Assembly: GCA_017537965.1 (NCBI GenBank)
Contig: JAFYJV010000026.1
Location: 1 to 37,333, forward strand
From: Bacteroidales bacterium
GTDB lineage: Bacteria > Bacteroidota > Bacteroidia > Bacteroidales > F082
Reading direction: 5' to 3'
DNA length: 37,333 nucleotides
Shown here piece by piece: positions 8,807-17,354 of this stretch. The position numbers were made by a program, and so were the translations under genes. The first letter of the stretch is position 1. Each line of letters begins with the position of its first letter. The notes under the pieces are model-generated. The model had not been told where the DNA came from, ran no database searches, and saw only the letters and a list, made by a program, of their open reading frames with translations.

Positions 8807-9544
8807 ATGAAAATAGCACTCATAGGATACGGAAAAATGGGCCATGAGGTGGAGAAAACCGCACTCGCCCAAGGCCATGAAATCGTTGTCACCATCGACA
8901 ACGAACAGGAATGGGACGAACGCCTGTCTCTTTTGAAACAAGCCGACGTTGCCATTGAGTTCAGTCAACCCGACCAGGCATTTGCCAACATCAACCGTTG
9001 TTTCGACCTTCATTTACCCATCGTGGTGGGTACCACGGCTTGGTACGGCCATCTTGACGAAGTCAAACAGCGCTGCAAAAATGAGGGACAGAGCCTGTTT
9101 TACGCCCCCAACTTCAGCATCGGCATGAACATGGTCTTCATGATGAACAAGCAACTGGCACGTTTTGCAGAGCAATACGGCTATTCACTAAAAGTGGCTG
9201 AGACCCATCATATTCACAAGCTTGACAAGCCCAGTGGAACCGCTGCCAAACTCGCCAACGACATCCTCGCCGAGAGCAGCCGTTACCAACGTTGGAGTAT
9301 CGACGAGCCCACATGCCCCGAAACCATTTCAGGAGAAGCCTGCGATGTCCTTCCCATTGAAGTCACTCGCGAGGGCGAGGTGTTCGGCATCCACAGCGTC
9401 ACCGCCTTATCCTCTGCCGACCGCATCACCCTCACCCACGAGGCCTTCAGCAGAGAAGGTCTTGCCAAAGGCGCCCTTGCTGCCTCACAGTTTTTAATGG
9501 GTAAGAAGGGCTGCTTCACAATGGAGGATTTGTTTGGCGCCTAA
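8807..9544 (+). CDS. dapB: 4-hydroxy-tetrahydrodipicolinate reductase
   Basis: The protein has 245 residues if started at the ATG at 8807, one base after the DUF5683 stop; the longer frame from 8789 would overlap that gene and adds nothing conserved. The Rossmann motif GYGKMG lies at residues 7-12, and the catalytic motif ETHHIHKLDKPSGTA at residues 132-146. DapB reduces 4-hydroxy-tetrahydrodipicolinate with NAD(P)H on the way to diaminopimelate and lysine, so it feeds peptidoglycan synthesis. It is the last gene of the parA-parB-DUF5683-dapB run; lepB has its own promoter. Confidence 0.95.
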   Translation: MKIALIGYGKMGHEVEKTALAQGHEIVVTIDNEQEWDERLSLLKQADVAIEFSQPDQAFANINRCFDLHLPIVVGTTAWYGHLDEVKQRCKNEGQSLFYAPNFSIGMNMVFMMNKQLARFAEQYGYSLKVAETHHIHKLDKPSGTAAKLANDILAESSRYQRWSIDEPTCPETISGEACDVLPIEVTREGEVFGIHSVTALSSADRITLTHEAFSREGLAKGALAASQFLMGKKGCFTMEDLFGA

Positions 9545-9565
9545 AGGCTGTTTTTGTTATCTTTG
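9533..9565 (+). promoter_or_regulatory. Promoter of lepB (-33 and -7 boxes)
   Basis: TTTG at 9533-9536 and TATCTTTG at 9558-9565 are separated by 21 bases, matching the Bacteroidota sigma-ABfr promoter. The -33 box overlaps the last codons of dapB. Confidence 0.7.
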
Positions 9566-9618
9566 CAAAATAATAAACGGAAGCAATTCCCGTTAATAGT
9601 GAAATTGTATTATAAAAT

Positions 9619-11133
9619 ATGTCACTGATTCTCTTCATCATCCTAATTCCTGCCCTGTTCACAGTGCCGATCGCGTTCACCTGGAAGCAGTTCAAAGCCG
9701 CAGGTCAAAAAGGCTGGCAGGCCTTCGTTCCTTACCTCAACATCTTCGTGCTGTTGAAGATCATCAAGAAACACAAGAAATTCTGGTGGTGGTTTTTCAT
9801 CATCTTCCCGTATATCAACATCTTCATGCTTTTCCTCATGCTCATCGAGCTGGGCAAATGCTTTGGCCGGTTCAAAGTGTGGGAGGAATTCATGGCCGCC
9901 ATCCTGCCTTTCATCTTCTTCCCGCTTATCGTGAAGGATGACCCTTATCAGGATCCCGCCACCGCCAAGAGGCCCAAGAAATCGACCGCCCGCGAGTGGT
10001 TCGATGCCATCGTGTTCGCCGTAGTGGCCGCCTTGATCATCCGCACCTATGTATTCGAGGCCTTCACCATCCCGACCTCCAGCATGGAGAAGTCGCTCTG
10101 CGTAGGCGACTACTTGATTGTCAGCAAGATCCACTACGGTCCCAAACGCCCCAACACACCTTTGTCGTTCCCATTTGTACACAACACGTTGCCTTTTAGC
10201 ACCACCAAGAAATCATATCTAGAGTGGATCAAATTGCCCTATCACCGCTATCCCGGCGTATCCACCATCAAACGCAACGACCCCATCGTGTTCAACTACC
10301 CTGCTGGCGACACCGTATGCGACAAGTTCCAAAGCAGCATAAGCTACTACGACCTCATCCGCGAATACGGCCGTCAGAGAGTTTGGACTGACCACGCCAA
10401 CTTCGGCAATGTCATTGCCCATCCAGTGGACAAGCGAGAGAACTACGTGAAGCGCCTCATTGGCATGCCCGGCGACACCCTGCAAATTATCGACGGGGTA
10501 GTGTATATCGACGGCAAACCGGGATTCCAGCCCGAAAACATGCAGTTCAACTATACCGTCACCACCACAGGCAATGGCATCAACCAACGAATCCTCGACA
10601 CCTACCATATCACGGAAGCATACCGCGGTGCCTCACCCAACGAAGCCATCATGAACATCAGCGAGAAGGTGGCCGTGGAACTTCGAAAGCTCCAGTTCAT
10701 CACCTCTGCCGAAAAGCGCATCACGCCAGCCGGACAAGGCACCAACTACGAACTCTTCCCCCACCGTCCCGACCTTTATCCCTGGAACGTTGACAACTAC
10801 GGCCCCATCGTGATGCCAAAGAAAGGCGAGACCATACAACTCAACATGGAAAACCTGCCTTTGTACGAACGCATCATCCATGCATACGAGCTTCATGACC
10901 TGCAAGTCAAAGACAACCAAATCCTTATCGACGGCCAGCCCGCCGACAGTTACACTTTTGCCATGGATTATTATTGGATGATGGGCGACAACCGCCACAA
11001 CTCAGCCGACTCGCGCTACTGGGGTTTCGTGCCCGAAAACCATATCGTAGGCAAGGCGATCTTTGTTTGGCTCTCCCTTGACAAAGAAAAAGGCGGTATC
11101 CGTTGGGATCGAATGTTTAGGATTCCAAAATAA
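9619..11133 (+). CDS. lepB: Signal peptidase I
   Basis: The protein has 504 residues. Residues 1-105 form a hydrophobic N-terminal extension with about three membrane segments (DUF5684-like), absent from the enterobacterial enzyme. A further membrane anchor lies at about 130-150. The catalytic Ser155 is in IPTSSMEKSL and the general base Lys278 in ENYVKRLIGMPGD. The last conserved box is MMGDNRHNSADSRYWGFVP near the C-terminus. Between the Lys box and the last box is a long insertion of about 150 residues, usual in this phylum. It cleaves signal peptides of exported proteins such as the neighbouring LolA-like protein. A strong promoter precedes it. Confidence 0.93.
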   Translation: MSLILFIILIPALFTVPIAFTWKQFKAAGQKGWQAFVPYLNIFVLLKIIKKHKKFWWWFFIIFPYINIFMLFLMLIELGKCFGRFKVWEEFMAAILPFIFFPLIVKDDPYQDPATAKRPKKSTAREWFDAIVFAVVAALIIRTYVFEAFTIPTSSMEKSLCVGDYLIVSKIHYGPKRPNTPLSFPFVHNTLPFSTTKKSYLEWIKLPYHRYPGVSTIKRNDPIVFNYPAGDTVCDKFQSSISYYDLIREYGRQRVWTDHANFGNVIAHPVDKRENYVKRLIGMPGDTLQIIDGVVYIDGKPGFQPENMQFNYTVTTTGNGINQRILDTYHITEAYRGASPNEAIMNISEKVAVELRKLQFITSAEKRITPAGQGTNYELFPHRPDLYPWNVDNYGPIVMPKKGETIQLNMENLPLYERIIHAYELHDLQVKDNQILIDGQPADSYTFAMDYYWMMGDNRHNSADSRYWGFVPENHIVGKAIFVWLSLDKEKGGIRWDRMFRIPK

Positions 11134-11145
11134 AATTATTTTTGC

Positions 11146-11153
11146 TATCTTTG
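11146..11153 (+). promoter_or_regulatory. Bacteroidota -7 box for ftsK
   Basis: TATCTTTG lies 24 bases before the ftsK start and 12 bases after the lepB stop. It indicates a separate transcription start for the ftsK-lolA-glycosyltransferase run. The -33 region is weak. Confidence 0.6.
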
Positions 11154-11177
11154 CGCTTCATTTGAAGACGAGAAACA

Positions 11178-13847
11178 ATGGCTGAAAACAAGAAAAGAGA
11201 GAACACCTTCAAGCCCAAACTTGAACCTCCAACCGTGACAGAAGACAAGGTCGAGATCCAAGTCAAGGATCCCGATGCACCCAAAAAAGCGGCTACTCCA
11301 AAGAAAACCCACGAGTCCGCCGACAAGAACGAGAAAAAGTCGGTGAAGTCGAAGAAAGAAAACAAAAACACCACACCCGATCCAAGGATACGGTATGGCA
11401 TTGGCTTTTTGATCTTGTGTATAGCACTCTTCCTGGCCCTGTCGTTCATCTCCTATTTCGTTAGCTACTTCAACGGCACCTACCAGGAGACGGGCACCCT
11501 TCTTTTCAACAAAGCCATCCAATTCGACGTCATCACAGGCAAATTCGGCTCCTTCCTGGCACAAGTCCTTATCAAGGAGTCGTTTGGCATCGGTGCGTTC
11601 TTCTTCGTCTATCTGCTCACCATCATCGGCTTGCGTCTCACCATCGGCTCCAAGATACGGATGTGGAACATTTGGAAATGGGCCATCATGCTTCTCGCCT
11701 GGCTACCGCTACTTTTTGCATTCATCCATTTCATCGCTCCCAACAAGGCTTGCGAGATTTTCGGCGGTGCCGTAGGGAAATTCCTGAACGCCAATCTCTT
11801 CAATTTCATTGGCAAGTCGGGCGTCATCCTCACTATTATCTTCGTCTTCCTGCTCTACCTGCTTTTCGAGTTCAACCTCAACATTGATGCTATTAGGCAA
11901 TGGCGCGAAAGAAGAGCCGACCGACGAGCCATGAAACTGGCACAGAAGCAAGATGCCAAGCACAACGACTATTACGACAACCAAGAGCGTCCTACTGATA
12001 GCGACAATCCAACTGATTCTACTGACGACGAAGACGAAGATCTTGATTTCGACGAGGAGGAGCTCCCTCCCATCACCGTGATCCACAGACCTGTCGAGAA
12101 CACGCTCAAGACCGACAATCTTCCCGTCCAAGACGAAGTTGAACTGGACCCCAACTCCCCCAGCAACACCCCTATTGACAAAGACAAGGACAAGCCTGCC
12201 ACCGACACCCCGTTGGAGGTGGTAAATCAAAGCCAAAACGAGAAAGTAGAACTGGTCATTGAGAAAACACCCGAAGAGGTCACCATCAAAGACGGCAAAG
12301 AGCACCATACCATCGACACCCCATACGATCCCCATTACGAGCTCAGCGACTTCAAGTTCCCCGGACTGGACCTGTTGAGGGATTTTGGCGACAAGCGCGC
12401 CGAAGTGAGCAACGAAGAGTTGGAAGCCAACAAGAACAAGATCGTGGAGACCCTTGCCAATTACGGCATTCAGATCGATAAGATCAAAGCCACCATCGGT
12501 CCCACTGTCACCTTGTATGAGATTGTCCCTGCGGCAGGTGTCCGCATCTCCAGAATCAAGAACCTGGAAGACGACATCGCGTTGAGTCTCGCCGCCCTGG
12601 GCATCCGCATCATCGCCCCCATCCCCGGCAAGGGTACCATCGGCATAGAAGTTCCAAACAAGAAGCCCGAGACCGTCTCCATGAAGAGCGTTCTCGCCTC
12701 CGAGAAGTTCCAGAACAACAAATTCGCGCTACCCTGCGCCATCGGCAAGACCATCTCCAACGAGACCTACGTCTTCGACCTGGCCAAGATGCCTCACATC
12801 CTGATGGCTGGCGCCACAGGTCAAGGCAAATCGGTCGGACTGAACGCCATCATCGCCTCACTGCTCTACAGCAAGCACCCTTCTGACTTGAAGTTCGTCA
12901 TGGTTGACCCCAAGAAAGTGGAGCTCACGCTCTACAACCGCATCGAGCGCCATTATCTGGCCAAGCTGCCCGACTCGGAAGACGCCATCATCACCGATGT
13001 CAACAAGGTGGTCCGCACGCTCAACTCCCTCTGCATCGAGATGGACGATCGCTACAACCTCTTGAAAGCCGCTGAATGCCGCAACATCATCGAATACAAC
13101 GAGAAATTCAAGTCACGCCGGTTGCTCCCCACCGAAGGGCACCGTTACCTTCCTTATATCGTCCTTGTGGTGGACGAGTTCGCCGACCTTATCATGACGG
13201 CCGGCCGCGAAGTGGAGTCGCCTATCGCCCGTCTGGCCCAGCTGGCTCGCGCCATCGGCATCCACCTCATTATCGCAACCCAGCGCCCGTCAGTGAACAT
13301 CATCACAGGCTCCATCAAGGCCAACTTCCCAGCCCGTATCGCCTTCCGTGTCATTTCAGCCGTCGATTCCAAGACCATCCTCGACCAGAGTGGCGCCAAC
13401 CAACTCATCGGACGCGGCGACATGCTGCTCTCCACTGGCAACGACTTGGTGCGTTTGCAATGCGCCTTCATCGACACCCCCGAGGTGGAGGCCATCACGA
13501 GCTTCATCGGAGAACAGAGAGGATATAGCGAGCCATTCCTGCTGCCCGACGTCCCCGAGACCGACAGCAACTCAGGAGATGGCGACTATGACGATGACGA
13601 TGTTCGCGACAGCCTCTTTGAGGAAGCAGCCCGCATCGTGGTGCAGACACAGCAGGGATCCACGTCCATGATCCAGCGCAAACTCAAGCTTGGCTACAAC
13701 CGGGCCGGCCGTATCATCGACCAACTGGAGGCCGCCGGCATCGTTGGACCTTTCTCCGGAAGCAAGTCACGCGAAGTAAAAGTCGCCAACGAGTTCGCTT
13801 TGGAACAGATTTTGAAGGATCTGGAACTCAAAGATCAAGGAATATGA
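11178..13847 (+). CDS. ftsK: DNA translocase FtsK/SpoIIIE
   Basis: The protein has 889 residues. A charged N-terminal tail (1-70) is followed by about four membrane helices (residues 72-235). An acidic linker (about 240-390, runs of Asp/Glu) follows, then the alpha and beta motor domains. Walker A is GATGQGKS at residues 545-552 and Walker B is VLVVDEFADL. The C-terminal gamma winged-helix (SMIQRKLKLGYNRAGRIIDQ) reads polar DNA guide sequences. FtsK pumps DNA at the division septum and helps resolve chromosome dimers. Its stop overlaps the next ATG by four bases (ATGA), so the lolA-like gene is translationally coupled. Confidence 0.95.
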   Translation: MAENKKRENTFKPKLEPPTVTEDKVEIQVKDPDAPKKAATPKKTHESADKNEKKSVKSKKENKNTTPDPRIRYGIGFLILCIALFLALSFISYFVSYFNGTYQETGTLLFNKAIQFDVITGKFGSFLAQVLIKESFGIGAFFFVYLLTIIGLRLTIGSKIRMWNIWKWAIMLLAWLPLLFAFIHFIAPNKACEIFGGAVGKFLNANLFNFIGKSGVILTIIFVFLLYLLFEFNLNIDAIRQWRERRADRRAMKLAQKQDAKHNDYYDNQERPTDSDNPTDSTDDEDEDLDFDEEELPPITVIHRPVENTLKTDNLPVQDEVELDPNSPSNTPIDKDKDKPATDTPLEVVNQSQNEKVELVIEKTPEEVTIKDGKEHHTIDTPYDPHYELSDFKFPGLDLLRDFGDKRAEVSNEELEANKNKIVETLANYGIQIDKIKATIGPTVTLYEIVPAAGVRISRIKNLEDDIALSLAALGIRIIAPIPGKGTIGIEVPNKKPETVSMKSVLASEKFQNNKFALPCAIGKTISNETYVFDLAKMPHILMAGATGQGKSVGLNAIIASLLYSKHPSDLKFVMVDPKKVELTLYNRIERHYLAKLPDSEDAIITDVNKVVRTLNSLCIEMDDRYNLLKAAECRNIIEYNEKFKSRRLLPTEGHRYLPYIVLVVDEFADLIMTAGREVESPIARLAQLARAIGIHLIIATQRPSVNIITGSIKANFPARIAFRVISAVDSKTILDQSGANQLIGRGDMLLSTGNDLVRLQCAFIDTPEVEAITSFIGEQRGYSEPFLLPDVPETDSNSGDGDYDDDDVRDSLFEEAARIVVQTQQGSTSMIQRKLKLGYNRAGRIIDQLEAAGIVGPFSGSKSREVKVANEFALEQILKDLELKDQGI

Positions 13848-14449
13848 GAAAGCACATCCAAATCATCGCAGGCATCCTCCTGCTGCTTGCCTCGAACGCA
13901 ATGATGGGCCAAGACAAGGCCAGTGAACTCGTCAATAACCTTTCCAAATCCCTCAAGAAACACAAAAACACTGAGGTGATCTTCACCTATCAATCCCCAG
14001 GAAGTTCCGAGGCTAAAGACGGGCAAGTGTTTCTCCAAAACGATGCCTACAAAATCATCCTCGAAGAACAGCACACCATCTCCGACGGGAATCTCATCTG
14101 GACCTATCTCGTCGAAGAAGAAGAGATGTATATCAGCAAGGTTGACGAAAACAGCGACAGCCCCGTCCAACTTTTCACCGACCTAGAGAAGGAAAGCACT
14201 CCCAAACTCAAAGGCACCGATGCCAACGGCAACACGGTCATTGAGCTTTACGACAACCGCGGGAACTCTATGGACATCACCCTCAAGTTCGACAAGAAAG
14301 GGGATCTGAAAAGACTCGAAATGCAATACGAAGAAGGCACGCTGGTATTTAACATCACCGACATCAAGTTTGACCTTGATTTCGAAGACGGTTTCTTTGC
14401 TTTTGACGAGAAGGCCTACCCCAACGTTGACATTATCGACATGAGATGA
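13844..14449 (+). CDS. LolA-like outer-membrane lipoprotein carrier
   Basis: The protein has 201 residues with a signal peptide (residues 4-21, ending MMGQ). The rest is a half-barrel LolA/LolB-type fold: SKSLKKHKNTEVIFTYQSP at the start, then alternating beta strands, ending YPNVDIIDMR. LolA escorts lipoproteins through the periplasm from the Lol transporter to the outer membrane. Bacteroidota often encode this gene next to ftsK, as here. It overlaps ftsK by four bases and the glycosyltransferase gene by four bases, so the three are one operon. Assignment as the main LolA, rather than a paralogue, rests on context. Confidence 0.82.
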   Translation: MRKHIQIIAGILLLLASNAMMGQDKASELVNNLSKSLKKHKNTEVIFTYQSPGSSEAKDGQVFLQNDAYKIILEEQHTISDGNLIWTYLVEEEEMYISKVDENSDSPVQLFTDLEKESTPKLKGTDANGNTVIELYDNRGNSMDITLKFDKKGDLKRLEMQYEEGTLVFNITDIKFDLDFEDGFFAFDEKAYPNVDIIDMR

Positions 14450-15579
14450 AAGTCGTATTCCTGGCACGATGGTATCCGCACAAGTACGACCCAATGTTCG
14501 GGCTGTTTGTGCAACGTCATGCCGAAGCCGCAGCTCTTCACAACGACATCACAGTGGTTTATGTCCATCCCGACGGGAACACTGTCGGCAAATACGACAT
14601 CGAACGCGCCACAGAAAACGGTGTGGACACCATACGTGTCTATTACAGGAAAGCTGGCAAGATCCTCTCTGCATTGCGCTATTACCGTTCCTGCAAGAAA
14701 GCTTTGAGACTTGCCGGAAAACCCGATCTGATCCATGTTCACGTGTTGACACGAATGGGCTTAATCGCCTATCTCCAAAAGCTATTCCACCACATTCCCT
14801 ATCTCGTCACCGAGCACTGGTCGCGTTATTTGCCCGGCAACGATTTCAGCGGTGGTCTCCGCAAGGCAGCCACCCGCCTCGTGGTCAGGAACGCCGCCAT
14901 GGTGACCACCGTGACAGAGAACTTGGCTCAAGCCATGAAAGCCCATGGGCTTCGCAACCCGAACTACGTCGTCCTGCCCAATGTCGTGGATTTCAGTTTA
15001 TTCCAACCTAAGCCGCATCACAACGAGGTCCCTAAGATCGTCCATGTCAGCTGTTTCGAAGACCAATCGAAAAACATCAGCGGGCTCCTGGAGGCGTTGA
15101 AACTGTTGAAGGATCGGGGCATTCCCTATCAAGCTGTCCTCATCGGCGATGGAATGGATTTTTCAGCGATGAGAACGCACGCCCATACGCTTGGTTTGGA
15201 AGACCATGTGCGTTTCACAGGACTGTTGCAGGGACAAGCATTGGCTGACGAGATGGCATCGGGCAACTTCCTGGTGGTCTCCAGCCATTACGAAAACATG
15301 CCGGTGGTGATTCTTGAAGCCTTGGGATGCGGACTTCCCGTTGTCAGCACCCGTGTGGGCGGCATCGCCGAGATCATCAACGAAAGCAACGGGATCTTGG
15401 TTGCTCCACGAAACGCCAACCTTCTGTCGGAGGCAATGGAACAATGCTGCCGCACCTATAATAAATACGATCCCGAAAGCTTAAGAGCTCAAGTGATGGA
15501 ACGATACGACATGAAACAAGTCGGAAAAATGCTTGACGAATGGTACCGTGAGATTATTCACCCACAGTGTTCTTCATGA
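14446..15579 (+). CDS. Glycosyltransferase family 4 protein
   Basis: The protein has 377 residues with a GT-B fold. The N-terminal half starts VVFLARWYPHKYDPMFG, includes HVLTRMG and HWSRYLPGN, and is typical of acceptor-binding domains. The C-terminal GT1-type donor domain has FEDQSKNISGLLEAL, ENMPVVILEALGCGLPVV and the E-x7-E region around VILEALGCGLPVVSTRVGGIAE. It probably adds a sugar to a surface glycan or LPS, given the lipid A genes that follow convergently. The donor and acceptor are unknown. Its last 26 bases overlap the 3' end of lpxA on the opposite strand. Confidence 0.88.
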   Translation: MKVVFLARWYPHKYDPMFGLFVQRHAEAAALHNDITVVYVHPDGNTVGKYDIERATENGVDTIRVYYRKAGKILSALRYYRSCKKALRLAGKPDLIHVHVLTRMGLIAYLQKLFHHIPYLVTEHWSRYLPGNDFSGGLRKAATRLVVRNAAMVTTVTENLAQAMKAHGLRNPNYVVLPNVVDFSLFQPKPHHNEVPKIVHVSCFEDQSKNISGLLEALKLLKDRGIPYQAVLIGDGMDFSAMRTHAHTLGLEDHVRFTGLLQGQALADEMASGNFLVVSSHYENMPVVILEALGCGLPVVSTRVGGIAEIINESNGILVAPRNANLLSEAMEQCCRTYNKYDPESLRAQVMERYDMKQVGKMLDEWYREIIHPQCSS

Positions 15580-16339
15580 TGCCGATACGGGAAGCCTCGA
15601 TAAACTTGATGATCAAGTCAACATCTTCAGAAGCGGGCAGGTTTGCCTTGATATGCTGCACAGCTTGCGAAACATTCATGCCTGTGCTATAGATCACACG
15701 ATACACATCCTGAATGGCATTGATACGCTCTTTGGAGAAGCCTCTGCGTCCAAGGCCGATGTAGTTCACACCAGCGTAAGAGACAGGATATCCCGTACCC
15801 GTCTTCACAAACGGAGGGATGTCTTTGTTGATCATGGCACCGCCCGAGATCATCACGTGGGCACCGATACGGGTAAACTGCGACACTGCAGCAAGGCCTC
15901 CCAGAATAGCCCAGTCCTCAACAGTGATATGGCCCGCCAGGGTGGCCGCATTTGCCATGATGACGTTATCGCCTACATAACAGTCGTGTGCCACATGCGT
16001 GAAAGCCATCAGGAGACAATTCTTCCCCACCATGGTCTTGCCACTGGCAGCGGTACCTTTATTGATGGTGGCCGACTCGCGCACGGTGGTGCCGTCGCCA
16101 ATGAAGCAATAGGTAGTCTCTCCTCGGTATTTCAAATCCTGAGGGATGGCTGAAATCACAGCGCCGGGAAATATCTTGCAGTTCTTACCGATACGAGCCC
16201 CATCCATGATGGTGACATTAGGTCCGATCCATGTGCCAGAGCCTATTTCCACATCCGCACCGATCCAGCTGAAAGGTTCAATCTTCACGTCCTCGGCGAT
16301 GCGGGCATCAGGATGGATATATGCCAAAGGTTGATTCAT
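15554..16339 (-). CDS. lpxA: Acyl-[ACP]--UDP-N-acetylglucosamine O-acyltransferase
   Basis: The protein has 261 residues, the normal length for LpxA. The first 180 residues are left-handed beta-helix hexapeptide repeats (IAEDVKIEPFSWIGADVEIG). The catalytic-histidine region is LMAFTHVAHDCYVGDNV near residues 115-130, and the C-terminal helical part includes GLGRRGFSKERINAIQDVYR. It adds the first 3-hydroxyacyl chain to UDP-GlcNAc in lipid A synthesis. It starts 11 bases after the lpxC stop and is certainly cotranscribed with it. The 3' end overlaps the glycosyltransferase gene by 26 bases tail to tail. Confidence 0.95.
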   Translation of the reverse strand: MNQPLAYIHPDARIAEDVKIEPFSWIGADVEIGSGTWIGPNVTIMDGARIGKNCKIFPGAVISAIPQDLKYRGETTYCFIGDGTTVRESATINKGTAASGKTMVGKNCLLMAFTHVAHDCYVGDNVIMANAATLAGHITVEDWAILGGLAAVSQFTRIGAHVMISGGAMINKDIPPFVKTGTGYPVSYAGVNYIGLGRRGFSKERINAIQDVYRVIYSTGMNVSQAVQHIKANLPASEDVDLIIKFIEASRIGIMKNTVGE

Positions 16340-16350
16340 TGCATACAGTA

Positions 16351-17271
16351 TTAGTCCTGTTGAAGCATGGTGTGTTTGATCTTACGGGCAAATGCCGTAT
16401 TGGAGAAATGCCCTGGCTTGAAGGCTGTGACATGCCCTTTGATGGGTTTGCCCACCAGCGTCAGGTCGCCTATCACATCAAGCAGTTTATGCCGTGCAGG
16501 TTCGTTGTCGAAATAAAGGTCCACGTTGTTCAAGATACCGCCTTCCTTGACAAGCACTTTAGGCTTCTTGAAGAATGCGGCGATATGGTCCAGCTCTTCA
16601 GAGGAGACGTTTTTGTTGACAAACACGATCGCATTGGTCAAGTCGCCGCCTTTGATGAGATTTCTACTCAAGAGGGTCTCCAGTTCATGAAGGAAGACAA
16701 AGGTACGGCAGGGAGCGATCTCTGTCTCAAAGTCCTTCATATTGTGCAACGAGGCGCTTTGTTTATCCAAAACCTTGGTGTTGTATTTCACGGTGACATC
16801 CACTTGAAAGGAGTCGCACGGTTCGATAGACAGTTCAATGCCCAACACATCGTTCCTATAAGAGATAGGCTCTTTGATCACATAATAGTTACGCGGAGCT
16901 TTTTGCTCAACGATGCCGGCTTCCTTCAACACCTTGACAAATTCCTTGCCGCTGCCGTCCATGATGGGCATCTCCTCCACATCGATGTCGATCAGCACAT
17001 TGTCAATGCCCATGCCCCTCAACGAGGCCAGCACATGTTCCACGGTATATATCTTGACGCCACCTTTTCCAAGGGTGGTTCCTCTTGTTGTATCAATCAC
17101 ATTGTCCACATCGGCCTCGATGATCGGCTGATCCTCAAGATCCACACGACGAAAACGTATGCCAGTATTCACTGGTGCGGGATTGAAAGTCAAGGTGCCA
17201 CATTGACGAGTATGAAGACCTGCGCCGGTCACACTGACCTTTCTTTTTAGAGTACACTGCTTTTCTTCCAT
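16351..17271 (-). CDS. lpxC: UDP-3-O-acyl-N-acetylglucosamine deacetylase, without FabZ domain
   Basis: The protein has 306 residues and covers exactly one LpxC unit. E78-H79 (YTVEHVLAS), H261 and D265 (RHKLLDVIGDL) and H280 (KGHVTAF) are the catalytic and zinc residues. LpxC removes the acetate from UDP-3-O-acyl-GlcNAc, the committed step of lipid A synthesis. In most Bacteroidota this protein is a bifunctional LpxC-FabZ fusion of about 460 residues. Here the frame stops right after the LpxC domain (KHTMLQQD), and lpxA begins 11 bases later, so no FabZ follows. The gene has its own strong promoter and a small hairpin in its leader. Confidence 0.93.
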   Translation of the reverse strand: MEEKQCTLKRKVSVTGAGLHTRQCGTLTFNPAPVNTGIRFRRVDLEDQPIIEADVDNVIDTTRGTTLGKGGVKIYTVEHVLASLRGMGIDNVLIDIDVEEMPIMDGSGKEFVKVLKEAGIVEQKAPRNYYVIKEPISYRNDVLGIELSIEPCDSFQVDVTVKYNTKVLDKQSASLHNMKDFETEIAPCRTFVFLHELETLLSRNLIKGGDLTNAIVFVNKNVSSEELDHIAAFFKKPKVLVKEGGILNNVDLYFDNEPARHKLLDVIGDLTLVGKPIKGHVTAFKPGHFSNTAFARKIKHTMLQQD

Positions 17272-17281
17272 AAAAACCGTT

Positions 17282-17303
17282 CTTGAGTTCCTATTGCCTC
17301 AAG
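17282..17303 (-). promoter_or_regulatory. Hairpin in the lpxC leader
   Basis: In the minus-strand transcript CTTGAG pairs with CTCAAG across a 10-base loop. The 3' arm ends 10 bases before the lpxC ATG. It lies downstream of the predicted start site, so it is part of the short lpxC leader and could affect translation initiation. No U-tract of terminator quality stands between it and the ATG beyond GGTTTTT. Confidence 0.45.
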
Positions 17304-17312
17304 AAAAACGGG

Positions 17313-17343
17313 CAAAAATAGAGAAAATTACTGAAATACCAAA
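17313..17343 (-). promoter_or_regulatory. Promoter of lpxC-lpxA (-33 and -7 boxes)
   Basis: On the minus strand TTTG (17343-17340) and TATTTTTG (17320-17313) are spaced by 19 bases, a very good match to the Bacteroidota housekeeping promoter. It lets lpxC-lpxA be expressed independently of lpxD. Confidence 0.75.
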
Positions 17344-17354
17344 GAAAAAACGCC

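Noticed and set aside
14730-14755. CACGTG in the glycosyltransferase gene as a parS site for the parAB locus
   Set aside because: The flanks do not fit TGTTnCACGTGnAACA. Other CACGTG sites in the window also fail, so no parS is called.
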